A stretch of DNA of 64,000 nucleotides from an uncultured Oscillibacter sp. (GTDB taxonomy: Bacteria; Bacillota; Clostridia; Oscillospirales; Oscillospiraceae), in the NCBI GenBank assembly GCA_910589315.1, contig CAJUTB010000004.1, positions 45,717 to 109,716 of the forward strand, written 5' to 3'. Positions 16,704 through 25,586 of this stretch are shown one piece after another. A program made the position numbers and the translations under genes. How positions within the stretch are numbered: the first letter of the stretch is position 1; every line of letters begins with the position of its first letter. Below the pieces are notes generated by a model. That model was not told where the DNA came from. It did no database searches and worked only from the letters and a program-made list of their open reading frames with translations.

Positions 16704-18389
16704 CTAAATGGTTTCATTCGGTTCATTGAGGGCCTTTCGCTTTTCCTCCATGATGGATTCAATCAGCCGCTCAAAAAACAGACGGGATTCCCGATAAAAA
16801 GTATCCGGCGATTCCGAGGCGTTGTTCAGCTCACAGTCGCATTTGCTTCGGTAGTAGTCGTCGGCCTTCTGGGCGAAAACCCGCAGGCGGGCATATTGTT
16901 CCGGGATATCGTCCCGGACCATAATCCGCCGGACCCGCAGCTCCGTCGGGGCGGTGACGGCTACCGTGCGGTCGCAGAGGCGGTCCAGACCGCTCTCAAA
17001 GAGATTGATCGCGTCAATGGCGTACAGGCCGTCGGCGGCGGTGATCCGCTGCTCCAGCTCCGGGACCAGAAAACGGAATACGATCCGGTTCAGCTCCTCC
17101 AGGCGATCCTTTTTTGCAAAGACTTCCTGTCCCAGCTTTTTCCGGTTCAGCCTGCCGTCCGCGCCGAACACGCCGGGGAATTGGGCGTTGATGGCGTTTT
17201 GAAATTCCGAACTGCCGTCCAGCACTTCCTGATATACCTTGTCGCAGTCGATCACCATGCCGCCCAGGCTTTGCAGTGCGCGGAGCGCGCTGGACTTGCC
17301 TGCGCCGGTACCGCCGGTGAGTCCCAGAATCACCCGCTGGCTGTCCGCCTCCAGGACGTGGAACCCGGCGGCCTTTTTCAGACGGTTTCCGATGGCGAGT
17401 CCCAGGCCCCGGCTGTCCGGGCACTGGGCGTAAATTTCCGTCACGCCGCTGCTGTCGAAGCTCCGCAGGGCCTCAAACAGCCGCTGGGCCTGGATTAGCT
17501 TGTCTTCGCTGGGTCCCAGGGGCCGCACGACCTGTCTTGGAAACCGGTGGGCGAATTCGTCAAAGCAGATGACGCCGGAGGTTGGTCCAACCCGCTTCTC
17601 GATCTCCCGGGCCGACGCGGCAGGCGCGCCGGTGATGACGGTCACGGGGGCCTTCGGCGCATAGTGCCGGTATTTCATACCAGGGGCGGCGGGCCGCTCA
17701 TGTTCTTCCAGGGAACCAAGCACCGCCTTGTCTACATCAATATGCCCAATCAGCCGCTCCATATCCTCCAATGGCAGTCCGCCGGGGCGGAGCAGGCGGG
17801 GGGGCGTACAGGTCAGGTCCAATACGGTGGACTCAACGCCCAGCATACACGGTCCGCCGTCTACAAGGCCGTCGATGCGTCCGCCCACGTCCTCCATCAC
17901 GTCCTGGGCCGTGGTGCAGCTGGGCCGCCCGGAGACGTTCGCGCTGGGGGCCGCAATGGGGACGCCGGCTTCCCGGATGATCGCCAGCGTCACCGGATGA
18001 TTCGGACACCGGACGCCTACGGTGTCCAGCCCCGCCGTGGTCTGGTCCGGCACCAGAGGCTGGCGTTTGAGAATCATGGTCAGCGGGCCGGGCCAGAACT
18101 TCCGGGCCAGCACGTAGGCCATGGGGGGGATGTCCGCGCAGTAGCGGGGCAGCCACTGGGCCCCGGTGACGTGCAGAATCAGCGGATTGTCCTGGGGCCG
18201 TCCCTTGACCTCAAAGATCCGCCGCACAGCCGCTGGGTCCAGGCCGTTTGCGCCCAGGCCATACACGGTTTCAGTGGGGATGGCCACCAGGCCCCCTTCC
18301 CGCAGGATTTTGGCAGCGGCGGAGATTTTATCCTCAATTTCTTTTTGTTGTCCCTTGGTGTCCCGCAAATCGTAATAAATCGTATCCAT
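16704..18389 (-). CDS. Fusion of threonylcarbamoyl-AMP synthase (Sua5) and dephospho-CoA kinase (CoaE)
   Basis: A single 561-residue frame joins two unrelated enzymes. Residues 1-350 are a Sua5/YwlC protein: IPTETVYGLGANG, the KGRPQDNPL nucleotide site, PSANVSGRPS, and a C-terminal Sua5 domain with APGMKYRHYAP. It makes threonylcarbamoyl-AMP for t6A tRNA modification. Residues from about 355 form CoaE, with P-loop GGTGAGKS, VIDCDKVYQEV, and a basic RIMVRDDIPEQYA lid. CoaE makes the final phosphorylation of coenzyme A. There is no stop or frame break between the halves. Sua5 and CoaE are normally separate genes, so the fusion is unusual. Confidence 0.92.
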   Translation of the reverse strand: MDTIYYDLRDTKGQQKEIEDKISAAAKILREGGLVAIPTETVYGLGANGLDPAAVRRIFEVKGRPQDNPLILHVTGAQWLPRYCADIPPMAYVLARKFWPGPLTMILKRQPLVPDQTTAGLDTVGVRCPNHPVTLAIIREAGVPIAAPSANVSGRPSCTTAQDVMEDVGGRIDGLVDGGPCMLGVESTVLDLTCTPPRLLRPGGLPLEDMERLIGHIDVDKAVLGSLEEHERPAAPGMKYRHYAPKAPVTVITGAPAASAREIEKRVGPTSGVICFDEFAHRFPRQVVRPLGPSEDKLIQAQRLFEALRSFDSSGVTEIYAQCPDSRGLGLAIGNRLKKAAGFHVLEADSQRVILGLTGGTGAGKSSALRALQSLGGMVIDCDKVYQEVLDGSSEFQNAINAQFPGVFGADGRLNRKKLGQEVFAKKDRLEELNRIVFRFLVPELEQRITAADGLYAIDAINLFESGLDRLCDRTVAVTAPTELRVRRIMVRDDIPEQYARLRVFAQKADDYYRSKCDCELNNASESPDTFYRESRLFFERLIESIMEEKRKALNEPNETI

Positions 18390-18399
18390 ATTCTTGCCT

Positions 18400-18681
18400 C
18401 TATTTTTCCGATTGGGCGTCCAGCACCCGTGATTTATACCGCAGCATGATCCAAAAAACGGTCCCCGCCCACGCCGCTAAGACCAGCGGCAGCAGGTAAA
18501 TCGCCAGAATACCGGTGATTTCCGCGTCTTCGGCGGCATAGGGATTTTCGGCCGCGCCATATTGCAGAATGTACAGCGTTCCCCACAGCCAGTTTCCGGC
18601 AAGCAGCAGCTCCAAAACGGTCAGACAGGCCGTCAGGCCCAAAAGCAAGCCTGTGAGCAGGATTTTCAACAGCCCCTTCAC
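18400..18681 (-). CDS. Small two-segment membrane protein
   Basis: The 93-residue product starts at GTG, which overlaps the prfA stop (GTGA) and follows an AAAGGAGG site. Two strong hydrophobic segments lie near residues 5-28 and 58-80, with a short acidic loop (AAEDAE) between. I do not recognise the family. Its position between prfA and the Sua5-CoaE fusion implies cotranscription only. Confidence 0.75.
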   Translation of the reverse strand: MKGLLKILLTGLLLGLTACLTVLELLLAGNWLWGTLYILQYGAAENPYAAEDAEITGILAIYLLPLVLAAWAGTVFWIMLRYKSRVLDAQSEK

Positions 18682-19739
18682 CCGCCGCCTCCTTTCAGCT
18701 TTTCGGCCTGTTCCGCCGTCGCCAGGGCGTCCACGATCTCGTCCAGCGCGCCGTCCAGAATCGCGTCCAGCTTGTAGAGCGTCAGGCCAATGCGGTGGTC
18801 GGTCACCCGGCCCTGGGGAAAGTTGTAGGTCCGCACCCGTTCGCTCCGGTCGCCGCTCCCCACCTGGCTCTTTCGCTCGGAAGCGGCGGCGGCGGCTTGT
18901 TTTTCCCGCTCCATCTCGTACAGCCGGGACCGGAGAACCTTCATCGCCTTGTCTTTGTTTTTGTATTGGCTCCGCTCGTCCTGGCACTCCACCACCAGCC
19001 CCGTAGGCAGGTGGGTGATGCGGATGGCGGATTCGGTTTTATTCACGTGCTGGCCCCCCGCGCCGGAGGAACGGTAGGTGTCAATCTGCAAATCTTTCGG
19101 GTCAATTTCGCACTCCACGTCCCCAGCCTCCGGCAGCACCGCCACCGTAGCCGCGCTGGTGTGGATGCGTCCGCCGGACTCCGTTTCCGGCACCCGCTGC
19201 ACCCGATGCACCCCGCTCTCATATTTCAGCCGGGAATACGCGCCTTCGCCTTCCACCAGCACGCTGCATTCCTTGACGCCGCCCAGTTCCGTTTCGTTCA
19301 GATTCACGATGTCCAGCTTCCAGCCCTGCCGCTGGGCATACATTGTGTACATCCGCAGCAGCGTTCCGGCAAACAGCGCGCCTTCCTCGCCGCCCACGCC
19401 GCTTCGCAGTTCGAGAATCACGTTGCGGTGATCGTTGGGGTCTTTCGGCAGCAGCAGCACCCGGATTTGTTCCTGAAGCGTGTCCAGCTCCGCCCGTACG
19501 GCGGCAAGCTCCTCCTGGGCCAGTTCCCGGAAGTCGGGGTCATGGAGCAGCGATTCCGCCTCCGTCCGGCGGCGTTCCGCGTCCGCCCAGGCCTGCCATG
19601 CCTCCGTAATGGGCGTCAGCTCCTTCAGCTCCCGCTGAAGGTCCCGCAGGCGCGGGGCGTCGCCGTATACGGCGGGGTCGGACAATTCGGCTTCCAGGGC
19701 CTCCCGGCGCACTGCCAGCTCTTTCAGTTTTTCCTGCAA
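18678..19739 (-). CDS. prfA: Peptide chain release factor 1
   Basis: The 353-residue factor recognises UAA and UAG stop codons. It shows the RF1 landmarks: PET in VQRVPETESGG (the P-x-T codon-reading motif), and the GGQ catalytic motif in SGAGGQHVNKTESA, followed by THLPTG. Length and N-terminal coiled coil are normal. It is coupled to the small membrane protein downstream and follows the flavodoxin gene. Confidence 0.97.
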   Translation of the reverse strand: MQEKLKELAVRREALEAELSDPAVYGDAPRLRDLQRELKELTPITEAWQAWADAERRRTEAESLLHDPDFRELAQEELAAVRAELDTLQEQIRVLLLPKDPNDHRNVILELRSGVGGEEGALFAGTLLRMYTMYAQRQGWKLDIVNLNETELGGVKECSVLVEGEGAYSRLKYESGVHRVQRVPETESGGRIHTSAATVAVLPEAGDVECEIDPKDLQIDTYRSSGAGGQHVNKTESAIRITHLPTGLVVECQDERSQYKNKDKAMKVLRSRLYEMEREKQAAAAASERKSQVGSGDRSERVRTYNFPQGRVTDHRIGLTLYKLDAILDGALDEIVDALATAEQAEKLKGGGG

Positions 19740-19774
19740 CGCGCATCACCTCCATCCCCAGGGCCGCCCTGTGC

Positions 19775-20263
19775 TTATCCTTCCAGAAATTCCTTTGTCT
19801 CGCGGATGAATTCTTCCTCCCAGAAGGTATAGCCCACGGAACCGCTTCGCAGGGAAACGGCGGTCCGGTGCCCGCAGGGGGTGTATAAATCCATCTGGGC
19901 AAAGACCCGCTCGCTTTTTTCCTCCGTCCCCCGGGTGAGGACATAGGACGCGTTGCGCAGCTCATGCCCATGGAGTTTCAGAAAACTCCGCACCACAGAG
20001 CTGCACCGTCCCGCCCAGACCGGAGAGCCGACAATGACTAACCGGTAATCGGTCAGGGGAAACCGGGTCTGGTATTTGACCGGCTTCACCGTCCGCCGGG
20101 TGGCGTCCATGCCGCTGCGCAGCCAGCCGCCCCAGCCGGTCCGGTCCACGCCGTCCCGCAGCTCTGCGATCTCGGCCCCCAGCGCGCCGGCAATTTCCTC
20201 CATCGCCTTTTTGGTATTGCCCGTCCGGGAATAGTATAAACAAAGCACATTGTTCCAAGCCAT
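19775..20263 (-). CDS. Flavodoxin family protein
   Basis: The 162-residue protein has the flavodoxin FMN phosphate-binding loop YYSRTGNTKK near the N-terminus. A central VIVGSPVWAGR strand-loop follows, as in FMN-dependent NADPH-type flavodoxins. It probably carries electrons in the cytoplasm; the partner is unknown. It belongs to the minus-strand run and lies between the YdcF-like gene and prfA. Confidence 0.85.
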   Translation of the reverse strand: MAWNNVLCLYYSRTGNTKKAMEEIAGALGAEIAELRDGVDRTGWGGWLRSGMDATRRTVKPVKYQTRFPLTDYRLVIVGSPVWAGRCSSVVRSFLKLHGHELRNASYVLTRGTEEKSERVFAQMDLYTPCGHRTAVSLRSGSVGYTFWEEEFIRETKEFLEG

Positions 20264-20277
20264 GTACCCACTCCTTT

Positions 20278-21048
20278 TTATCCGTCAAACAACGCTGTTT
20301 TCACCACGGCGAAGGCTTCCCGCAGATAGTAATTAGCCGTCAGCCACCACCAGGGCAGCTCCGCCGGGACGCTGATTGTATGCAGTCCCTCCCGCTGGGC
20401 GATCATCCGCGCCCGGAAGCAGTGGAAATCATTTGTCACCACGGCAATGTACGCCGTTTCCGTGTCAACGCCGTTTTCCTCCAGCAGCGTTTTGGAAAAC
20501 GAAAAGTTTTCCGAGGTGTTGGTGGACTGGTCCTCCAACAAATAACGTGCGTTTTCCGCTTCGCTGTTTGTCCACAGCGCACGCCGCATGGCCTCCGCTT
20601 CGGAGATATTCTCCCCGGAACCCTTGCCGCCGGACAGCACCACCGGTACGTTTGGATGGTCTTCCAGATACGCCGCGGCGGCCCGGATGCGGGTCCAGAG
20701 GGCGGCGGAGGGCGTCTCGCCGTTGACCCCGGCCCCGAGGATGATCACGGCGTCCACTGGAAGGGCGGAGTTGTCCACTTCGCCCCGGTAAATCACCAGG
20801 GTCTCAATGGCGCACAAGAAGCAGACGCCTGCAATCAGTCCCGTCTGAAAAACGCGGCTGCAAATTTTTCCGGCCCGGGAACGTTTTGACCAGCGGTTCA
20901 GAGCCAGGCCGAGAATCCAAACGGCCGCCAGACCCAGAAGAAAGAATCCCGTAAACCGCATTCCGTTTGGGATTACAACCAACGCCAGTCCCAGAACGAT
21001 GAGAACGGCAATCAGGCCGTAAACGGTATGCTTTTGTAAAAATTTCAT
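20278..21048 (-). CDS. YdcF/SanA-like DUF218 membrane protein
   Basis: The 256-residue protein begins with two or three hydrophobic segments (residues about 10-95). A DUF218 domain follows: AVIILGAGVNG, WTRIRAAAAYLE, VLSGGKGSGE, SEAEAMRR, and a later VVTNDFHCFRA. This group includes SanA and ElyC, which affect cell-envelope synthesis, though their biochemical activity is not settled. Proximity to ddl and murF is compatible with an envelope role. Confidence 0.85.
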   Translation of the reverse strand: MKFLQKHTVYGLIAVLIVLGLALVVIPNGMRFTGFFLLGLAAVWILGLALNRWSKRSRAGKICSRVFQTGLIAGVCFLCAIETLVIYRGEVDNSALPVDAVIILGAGVNGETPSAALWTRIRAAAAYLEDHPNVPVVLSGGKGSGENISEAEAMRRALWTNSEAENARYLLEDQSTNTSENFSFSKTLLEENGVDTETAYIAVVTNDFHCFRARMIAQREGLHTISVPAELPWWWLTANYYLREAFAVVKTALFDG

Positions 21049-21066
21049 CCTTTTGAAACGTGTCTC

Positions 21067-22962
21067 CTATGATTCCGCCAGCTCGCTGAGCTGCTCCCAC
21101 TTTTCATAAAGCGCGTCCAACGCCGCTTGGGCCGTTTCCCGCGTTTGGGTCAGCTCTGTGAGCTTTTCATAGTCGCAGGCGGCGGCCTCCATACCGGCAT
21201 CCAGGGCGGCGAGGTCCGCTTCCGCCTTGGCGATGTCCCGCTCGCAGATCGTCAGCTGACGGCGGGCGTTCTGCTGGGCGCGGTTTCCCCGCGCCGGACG
21301 TTCGCCCTTTTCCTTTGCCGGTTTGACCGGTTCCGGCCTGGCGGCTTCCTCCTGGGCTTTCATCTGCCGGTATTGGGCGAAGCCCATCGGATAATCTGTA
21401 ATAGTTTCCCCCGCCAGTTCCCAGATGCGGGTGGCAAAGCGGTTGATAAAATACCGGTCGTGGCTGACAAACAGCAGCGTTCCGTCATAAGCCTCCACAG
21501 CGTCTTCGATCCACTCCCGGGAGGCAATGTCCAAATGGTTCGTCGGCTCGTCCAGAATCAGGAAGTTGATTTCGTCGTCCATCAGCATACAAAGCCGCAG
21601 GCGGCTCTGTTCGCCGCCGGAGAGTACGGAAACGGGCTTGAAAACGTCCTCGCCCCGGAAATCATAGGCGGCCAGACGGTTCCGCGCGCTCTGGGCCGAC
21701 AGGCCCCGTTTCGCGGCCATCATATTTTCCACCAGATTCCAGTCCGGGTGATCGAAATGGATGATCTGCGGCAGGTACGCCGCCCGGACCTGGGGGCCGA
21801 ACCGGATTCGCCCGTCATCGGGGTACAGCTCGCCCATGATCATCCGGATCAAAGTGGACTTGCCCGTCCCGTTGTCGCCCAGCAGGGCAATGCGCTCGCC
21901 GCCTTCGACCTTGAGGCTCACGCCGTCGAAAAGGCGCTTGTCCCCGTAGGATTTGCCGATCCCCCGCAGGGCAAGGGCCTCGTCGCCATGGAATTCGGCG
22001 GTGGAAAACCGGGCGTCCATCTTTCGGGCCTTGACAGGCTTTTCCGTCGTCCGCATCCGCTCAATCCGCCGCTCAATGTTGACGGCCCGGCGGTAGGTTT
22101 TGTCCATCCCCTGGAACGCCCACAGCCGCAGCTGGCCGGCGGCTCGCTCCAGCTGTTCAATCTTGGCCTGCTCCTTCTGGTACTGCTTCAGCTGTTCCTG
22201 ATAACGCCGCTCCTTTTCCACGGCGTAAAAGCTGTAATTGCCGCTGTAAAACGCCGCCTTCCCGCCCTCGATTTCAATAACGCGGGTGACAATCCGGTCA
22301 AGGAAATAGCGGTCGTGGGAAATGGCCACCACGGTGCCGTGAAACCCCCGGATGTAGTCTTCCAGCCATTCCGTAGCGTGTAAATCGAGGTGGTTTGTCG
22401 GCTCGTCCAGCAGCAGAATATCGGTGTCTTCCAGAATCAGCCGCCCCAGGTTCACGCGGGTTTTCTCGCCGCCGGAGAGGCTGTCAAACAGCTGCGACCG
22501 CATTTCCTCCGAAATGGAGAGTCCTTTTGCGATCTTGTTTACCGCCACGTCGGTATCATAACCGCCGAACACCTCGAAGCGCTCGCTGAGGGTTCCGTAG
22601 CGGCGCAGCAGGGAGGGGTCGGATTCGCCCGCCGCCATGCGGCCCGCCAGGGCTTCCATCTCCTTCGCCAGACTTTCCAGCCGGGCAAAGGCGGAACGAA
22701 GAACGTCCTCCACCGTATAGCCCGCCGGGTAAACGGGAATCTGGGAGATCAGTCCCAGACGCCGCCCGCTGCCAACCGTCACCTGGCCCTCGTCGGCCTC
22801 CAATTCGCCGGTGAGGATGCGGAACAGGGTGGTTTTGCCCGCGCCGTTCCGGCCCAGCAGGCCCACCCGTTCCCCTTGATCAATTTGAAAGGTTAAATCT
22901 TCCAATACGTGATGTCCGACCTCAAAGGATTTTACAAGGCCGTTCACTTGCAGGTCAATCAT
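21067..22962 (-). CDS. ABC-F family ATPase
   Basis: The 631-residue soluble protein has two ABC cassettes and no membrane segments. Walker A motifs are GRNGAGKTT and GDNGTGKST; signature and Walker B parts are LSGGEKTRV with LLLDEPTNHLD, and LSGGEQSRL with LILDEPTNHLD. A charged linker joins the cassettes and a coiled-coil tail occupies the last 90 residues. ABC-F proteins act on ribosomes and influence translation or antibiotic resistance. The tail resembles the Uup/YdiF group more than resistance factors. It overlaps murF by eight bases. Confidence 0.93.
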   Translation of the reverse strand: MIDLQVNGLVKSFEVGHHVLEDLTFQIDQGERVGLLGRNGAGKTTLFRILTGELEADEGQVTVGSGRRLGLISQIPVYPAGYTVEDVLRSAFARLESLAKEMEALAGRMAAGESDPSLLRRYGTLSERFEVFGGYDTDVAVNKIAKGLSISEEMRSQLFDSLSGGEKTRVNLGRLILEDTDILLLDEPTNHLDLHATEWLEDYIRGFHGTVVAISHDRYFLDRIVTRVIEIEGGKAAFYSGNYSFYAVEKERRYQEQLKQYQKEQAKIEQLERAAGQLRLWAFQGMDKTYRRAVNIERRIERMRTTEKPVKARKMDARFSTAEFHGDEALALRGIGKSYGDKRLFDGVSLKVEGGERIALLGDNGTGKSTLIRMIMGELYPDDGRIRFGPQVRAAYLPQIIHFDHPDWNLVENMMAAKRGLSAQSARNRLAAYDFRGEDVFKPVSVLSGGEQSRLRLCMLMDDEINFLILDEPTNHLDIASREWIEDAVEAYDGTLLFVSHDRYFINRFATRIWELAGETITDYPMGFAQYRQMKAQEEAARPEPVKPAKEKGERPARGNRAQQNARRQLTICERDIAKAEADLAALDAGMEAAACDYEKLTELTQTRETAQAALDALYEKWEQLSELAES

Positions 22963-24331
22963 AAAAATCTCCGCTCAGTTGTTCCGTCAAACGTTCAAAA
23001 TGCATCGCATGAGACGCTTTGATCAGCATGGCCGTCCCAGCCCGGATTTGCTGCCGCAGCTCCGGGAGAGCCTCCTCCCGGGTGCGGAAGTAGGAAACCG
23101 AGCTGCCGCTCTGGGCGGCTCCGTCGGCAATTTTGGCGGCTTTTTCCCCGATGGCTACCACCATATCCACCCCCAGCATGGCCGCCAGCGCGCCCATGTT
23201 GTAGTGTGCGCGGCCGGTCAGTTCGCCCAGCTCGCCCATGTCCCCCAGAACGGCTACTTTTCGGTCGCAGTCGGTCCGGGCCAGCACTTCCAGGGCCGCC
23301 GCCACAGACTGGGGATTGGCGTTATAACAGTCGTCCAGGATAACCCGGCCGCCCGGCAGGCGCAAAACCCGCATACGGGACCCGGCGGGCACATAGTCTG
23401 CTACGCCCCGGACAATTTCTTCGTGATTCAGGCCCAGCGACTCCGCCACCGCCACGGCAATGGAGGCCGAATAGGCCAGATAATCCCCCGGCGTGGAGAT
23501 GAAGAGCTCATAGCGGTCCTTTTCGGTGACAACGGTGCAGGAGACGCCTTCAATGCCATGGTCGGCCAGTTCCGCAATCCGGGCCTGACAGTGTTCGGAT
23601 CTTCCGCAGCGTACCGTCGGATAGTTTACAGACACCGTGTCCAGCAATGGGTCATCGCCGTTGAGGACCACGAGTCCGCCTTCTTTCAGGTGGGTGAAAA
23701 TTTCGCACTTGGCCTGTAAAATCCCCTGGCGGCTGCCCAGGAATTCAATGTGGGCGTCGCCGATGTTGGAGATGACCGCAATGTCCGGCCGGACCATTTC
23801 GCCCAGATATTCAATCTCGCCGAAATGGTTCATGCCGGTCTCAATAACCGCCGCCTCATGCTCCGGGCCAAGGCCTAGAAGCGTCAAAGGGGTGCCGATG
23901 TCGTTGTTGAAATTCTCCGGGGTTTTCAGCACCCGCAGTTTCGCGCTCAGGACGGAGGCAATCATTTCCTTTGTGGTGGTTTTCCCCACGCTGCCGGTGA
24001 TCTGCACCACCGGGATGGAGAAGCGGTTCCGATACGCCGCCGCCAGGGCGCGCAGGGCCAGCCGGGTGTCCGGGACCTGGATGTAAAACTTGCCTTCCCG
24101 CAGGGTATCCGGCACACGGGCGCAAAGGCACCCCATCGCGCCTGCTTCCAGAGCGGCGTCTATAAAATCGTGGCCGTCAAAGCGTTCTCCCACCCAGGGC
24201 AGGAACAGACAGCCCGGCGTAATTTTCCGGCTGTCGGTGCAGACCTGCGAAACAGAGGGATTACCCTCCCAGGGATTCCGCCACACACCGTCCACGGCGG
24301 CAATGATTTCCTTTACTGTCATGGGCTGCAT
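22955..24331 (-). CDS. murF: UDP-N-acetylmuramoyl-tripeptide--D-alanyl-D-alanine ligase
   Basis: The 458-residue Mur ligase adds D-Ala-D-Ala to the peptidoglycan precursor. It has the ATP loop TGSVGKTTTKEM, the MurF block ENFNNDIGTPLTLL, TGMNHFGEIEYL, and ILDDCYNANPQSV. It lies 30 bases after ddl, which makes its dipeptide substrate, so two successive wall steps are cotranscribed. Confidence 0.96.
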   Translation of the reverse strand: MQPMTVKEIIAAVDGVWRNPWEGNPSVSQVCTDSRKITPGCLFLPWVGERFDGHDFIDAALEAGAMGCLCARVPDTLREGKFYIQVPDTRLALRALAAAYRNRFSIPVVQITGSVGKTTTKEMIASVLSAKLRVLKTPENFNNDIGTPLTLLGLGPEHEAAVIETGMNHFGEIEYLGEMVRPDIAVISNIGDAHIEFLGSRQGILQAKCEIFTHLKEGGLVVLNGDDPLLDTVSVNYPTVRCGRSEHCQARIAELADHGIEGVSCTVVTEKDRYELFISTPGDYLAYSASIAVAVAESLGLNHEEIVRGVADYVPAGSRMRVLRLPGGRVILDDCYNANPQSVAAALEVLARTDCDRKVAVLGDMGELGELTGRAHYNMGALAAMLGVDMVVAIGEKAAKIADGAAQSGSSVSYFRTREEALPELRQQIRAGTAMLIKASHAMHFERLTEQLSGDFYD

Positions 24332-24361
24332 GAACCCGACCTCCCCCGCGCCGTACAGCGC

Positions 24362-25420
24362 TTAATTTCTGCGTTTCAAGTCATACGACAGCTCCAGAAT
24401 TTTTTCACAGAGCTGCGCGTAAGTCATCCCGGCGGCGGCGGCCTCCTTGGGCACGAGACTGCCAGGGGTCATGCCCGGCAGGGAATTGAGTTCCAGACAC
24501 CAGAAATTTCCCTCTGCGTCCAGAATGAAGTCCGTCCGGGAATATACGGACATCCCCAACGCCCGGTGAAGCCGAAGAGCCAGCTCGCCCGCCTGCGCCT
24601 GCTGTTCCGGGGTGATGGGCGCGGGACAAATTTCCTGCGCGCCGCCGGCCTGGTATTTTGCCGCGTAATCAAATTCGCCTTCGGCGGGCAGGATTTCCAC
24701 TGCCGGAAGGGCCTCGCCGCCTAACACGCCTACGGTGAGTTCCCGGCCATAGAGGCGTTTTTCGACCAGAACTTCTCCGCCGAAATCCAGAACGCGAATC
24801 AGCGCATCTTCCAGCGCAGCCCGGTCCTCCGGCAGAAATACGCCCAGAGACGAGCCGCCGCTGGTGGTTTTGACCACGCAGGGCATGGGCAGCTCGTTTG
24901 CCAGACGCGGGGCGTCCGCTTTTGTGTAAGGGGGAAGCGCCTGCCATTCCGGGGTGGGCAGGCCCTCCGCCGCCATGATGCGTTTTGTCATGGCTTTATC
25001 CATGGAAAGGGCGCAGGCCAGATAGCCGCCGCCGGTGTAGCGGATACCCAGCAGATCGAACGCCGCCTGGACGCGGCCGTCCTCGCCGTCCTGCCCGTGG
25101 AGTCCTATGAATACGATGTCTGCCAAAGCGCAAAGTTCCAATACGTTTGGTCCGAAAACGCGGACGCTTTGGTCTTTTCGCTGGCGGCGGACTTCTGCCA
25201 GGTCCGGGGCAGCGGCGTCAATCCGAACATCGGGACAAAGCCCGTCCGGGGCGTCGAACAGGGCGTGGAGGCCGTTTGGAACGTCTTCGATTCCAAGGAA
25301 TAAATCCACTAAAATCGCCTTATGGCCATTTTCCCGCAGCGCACGGCAGACCCCCGCGCCTGTCACCAGAGACACGGCGCGTTCCGCGGAGACGCCCCCC
25401 GCCAAGACAACTATCTTCAT
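24362..25420 (-). CDS. ddl: D-alanine--D-alanine ligase
   Basis: The 352-residue ATP-grasp enzyme joins two D-alanines. Recognisable elements are VLAGGVSAERAVSL at the N-terminus, GLHGQDGEDGRVQ, KTTSGGSSLGV, and the metal-binding C-terminal LELNSLPGMTPGSL. It heads the long minus-strand run that includes murF. The upstream gap (25421-25549) holds a T/A-rich stretch that may contain its promoter, but I see no clear pair of boxes. Confidence 0.95.
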   Translation of the reverse strand: MKIVVLAGGVSAERAVSLVTGAGVCRALRENGHKAILVDLFLGIEDVPNGLHALFDAPDGLCPDVRIDAAAPDLAEVRRQRKDQSVRVFGPNVLELCALADIVFIGLHGQDGEDGRVQAAFDLLGIRYTGGGYLACALSMDKAMTKRIMAAEGLPTPEWQALPPYTKADAPRLANELPMPCVVKTTSGGSSLGVFLPEDRAALEDALIRVLDFGGEVLVEKRLYGRELTVGVLGGEALPAVEILPAEGEFDYAAKYQAGGAQEICPAPITPEQQAQAGELALRLHRALGMSVYSRTDFILDAEGNFWCLELNSLPGMTPGSLVPKEAAAAGMTYAQLCEKILELSYDLKRRN

Positions 25421-25549
25421 GCAATAATCTCCTTCAGGGCTGTGTTTCAGCCTTATGCTGCTCTATTTTATTACAATCTGGTATAGTTTAGCACAAACAC
25501 AAGACGAATACAACCGGGAAACGAAAAATTTGCCGGAATACGCCGGAAA

Positions 25550-25577
25550 GCCCGCTGGAACGAACTTTCCAGCGGGC
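25550..25577 (-). terminator. Probable terminator of the second SLH gene
   Basis: An 11-bp stem (GCCCGCTGGAA with TTCCAGCGGGC) lies 10 bases after the stop. The following T tract on the minus strand is short. Confidence 0.7.
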
Positions 25578-25586
25578 CTTGTTGGT

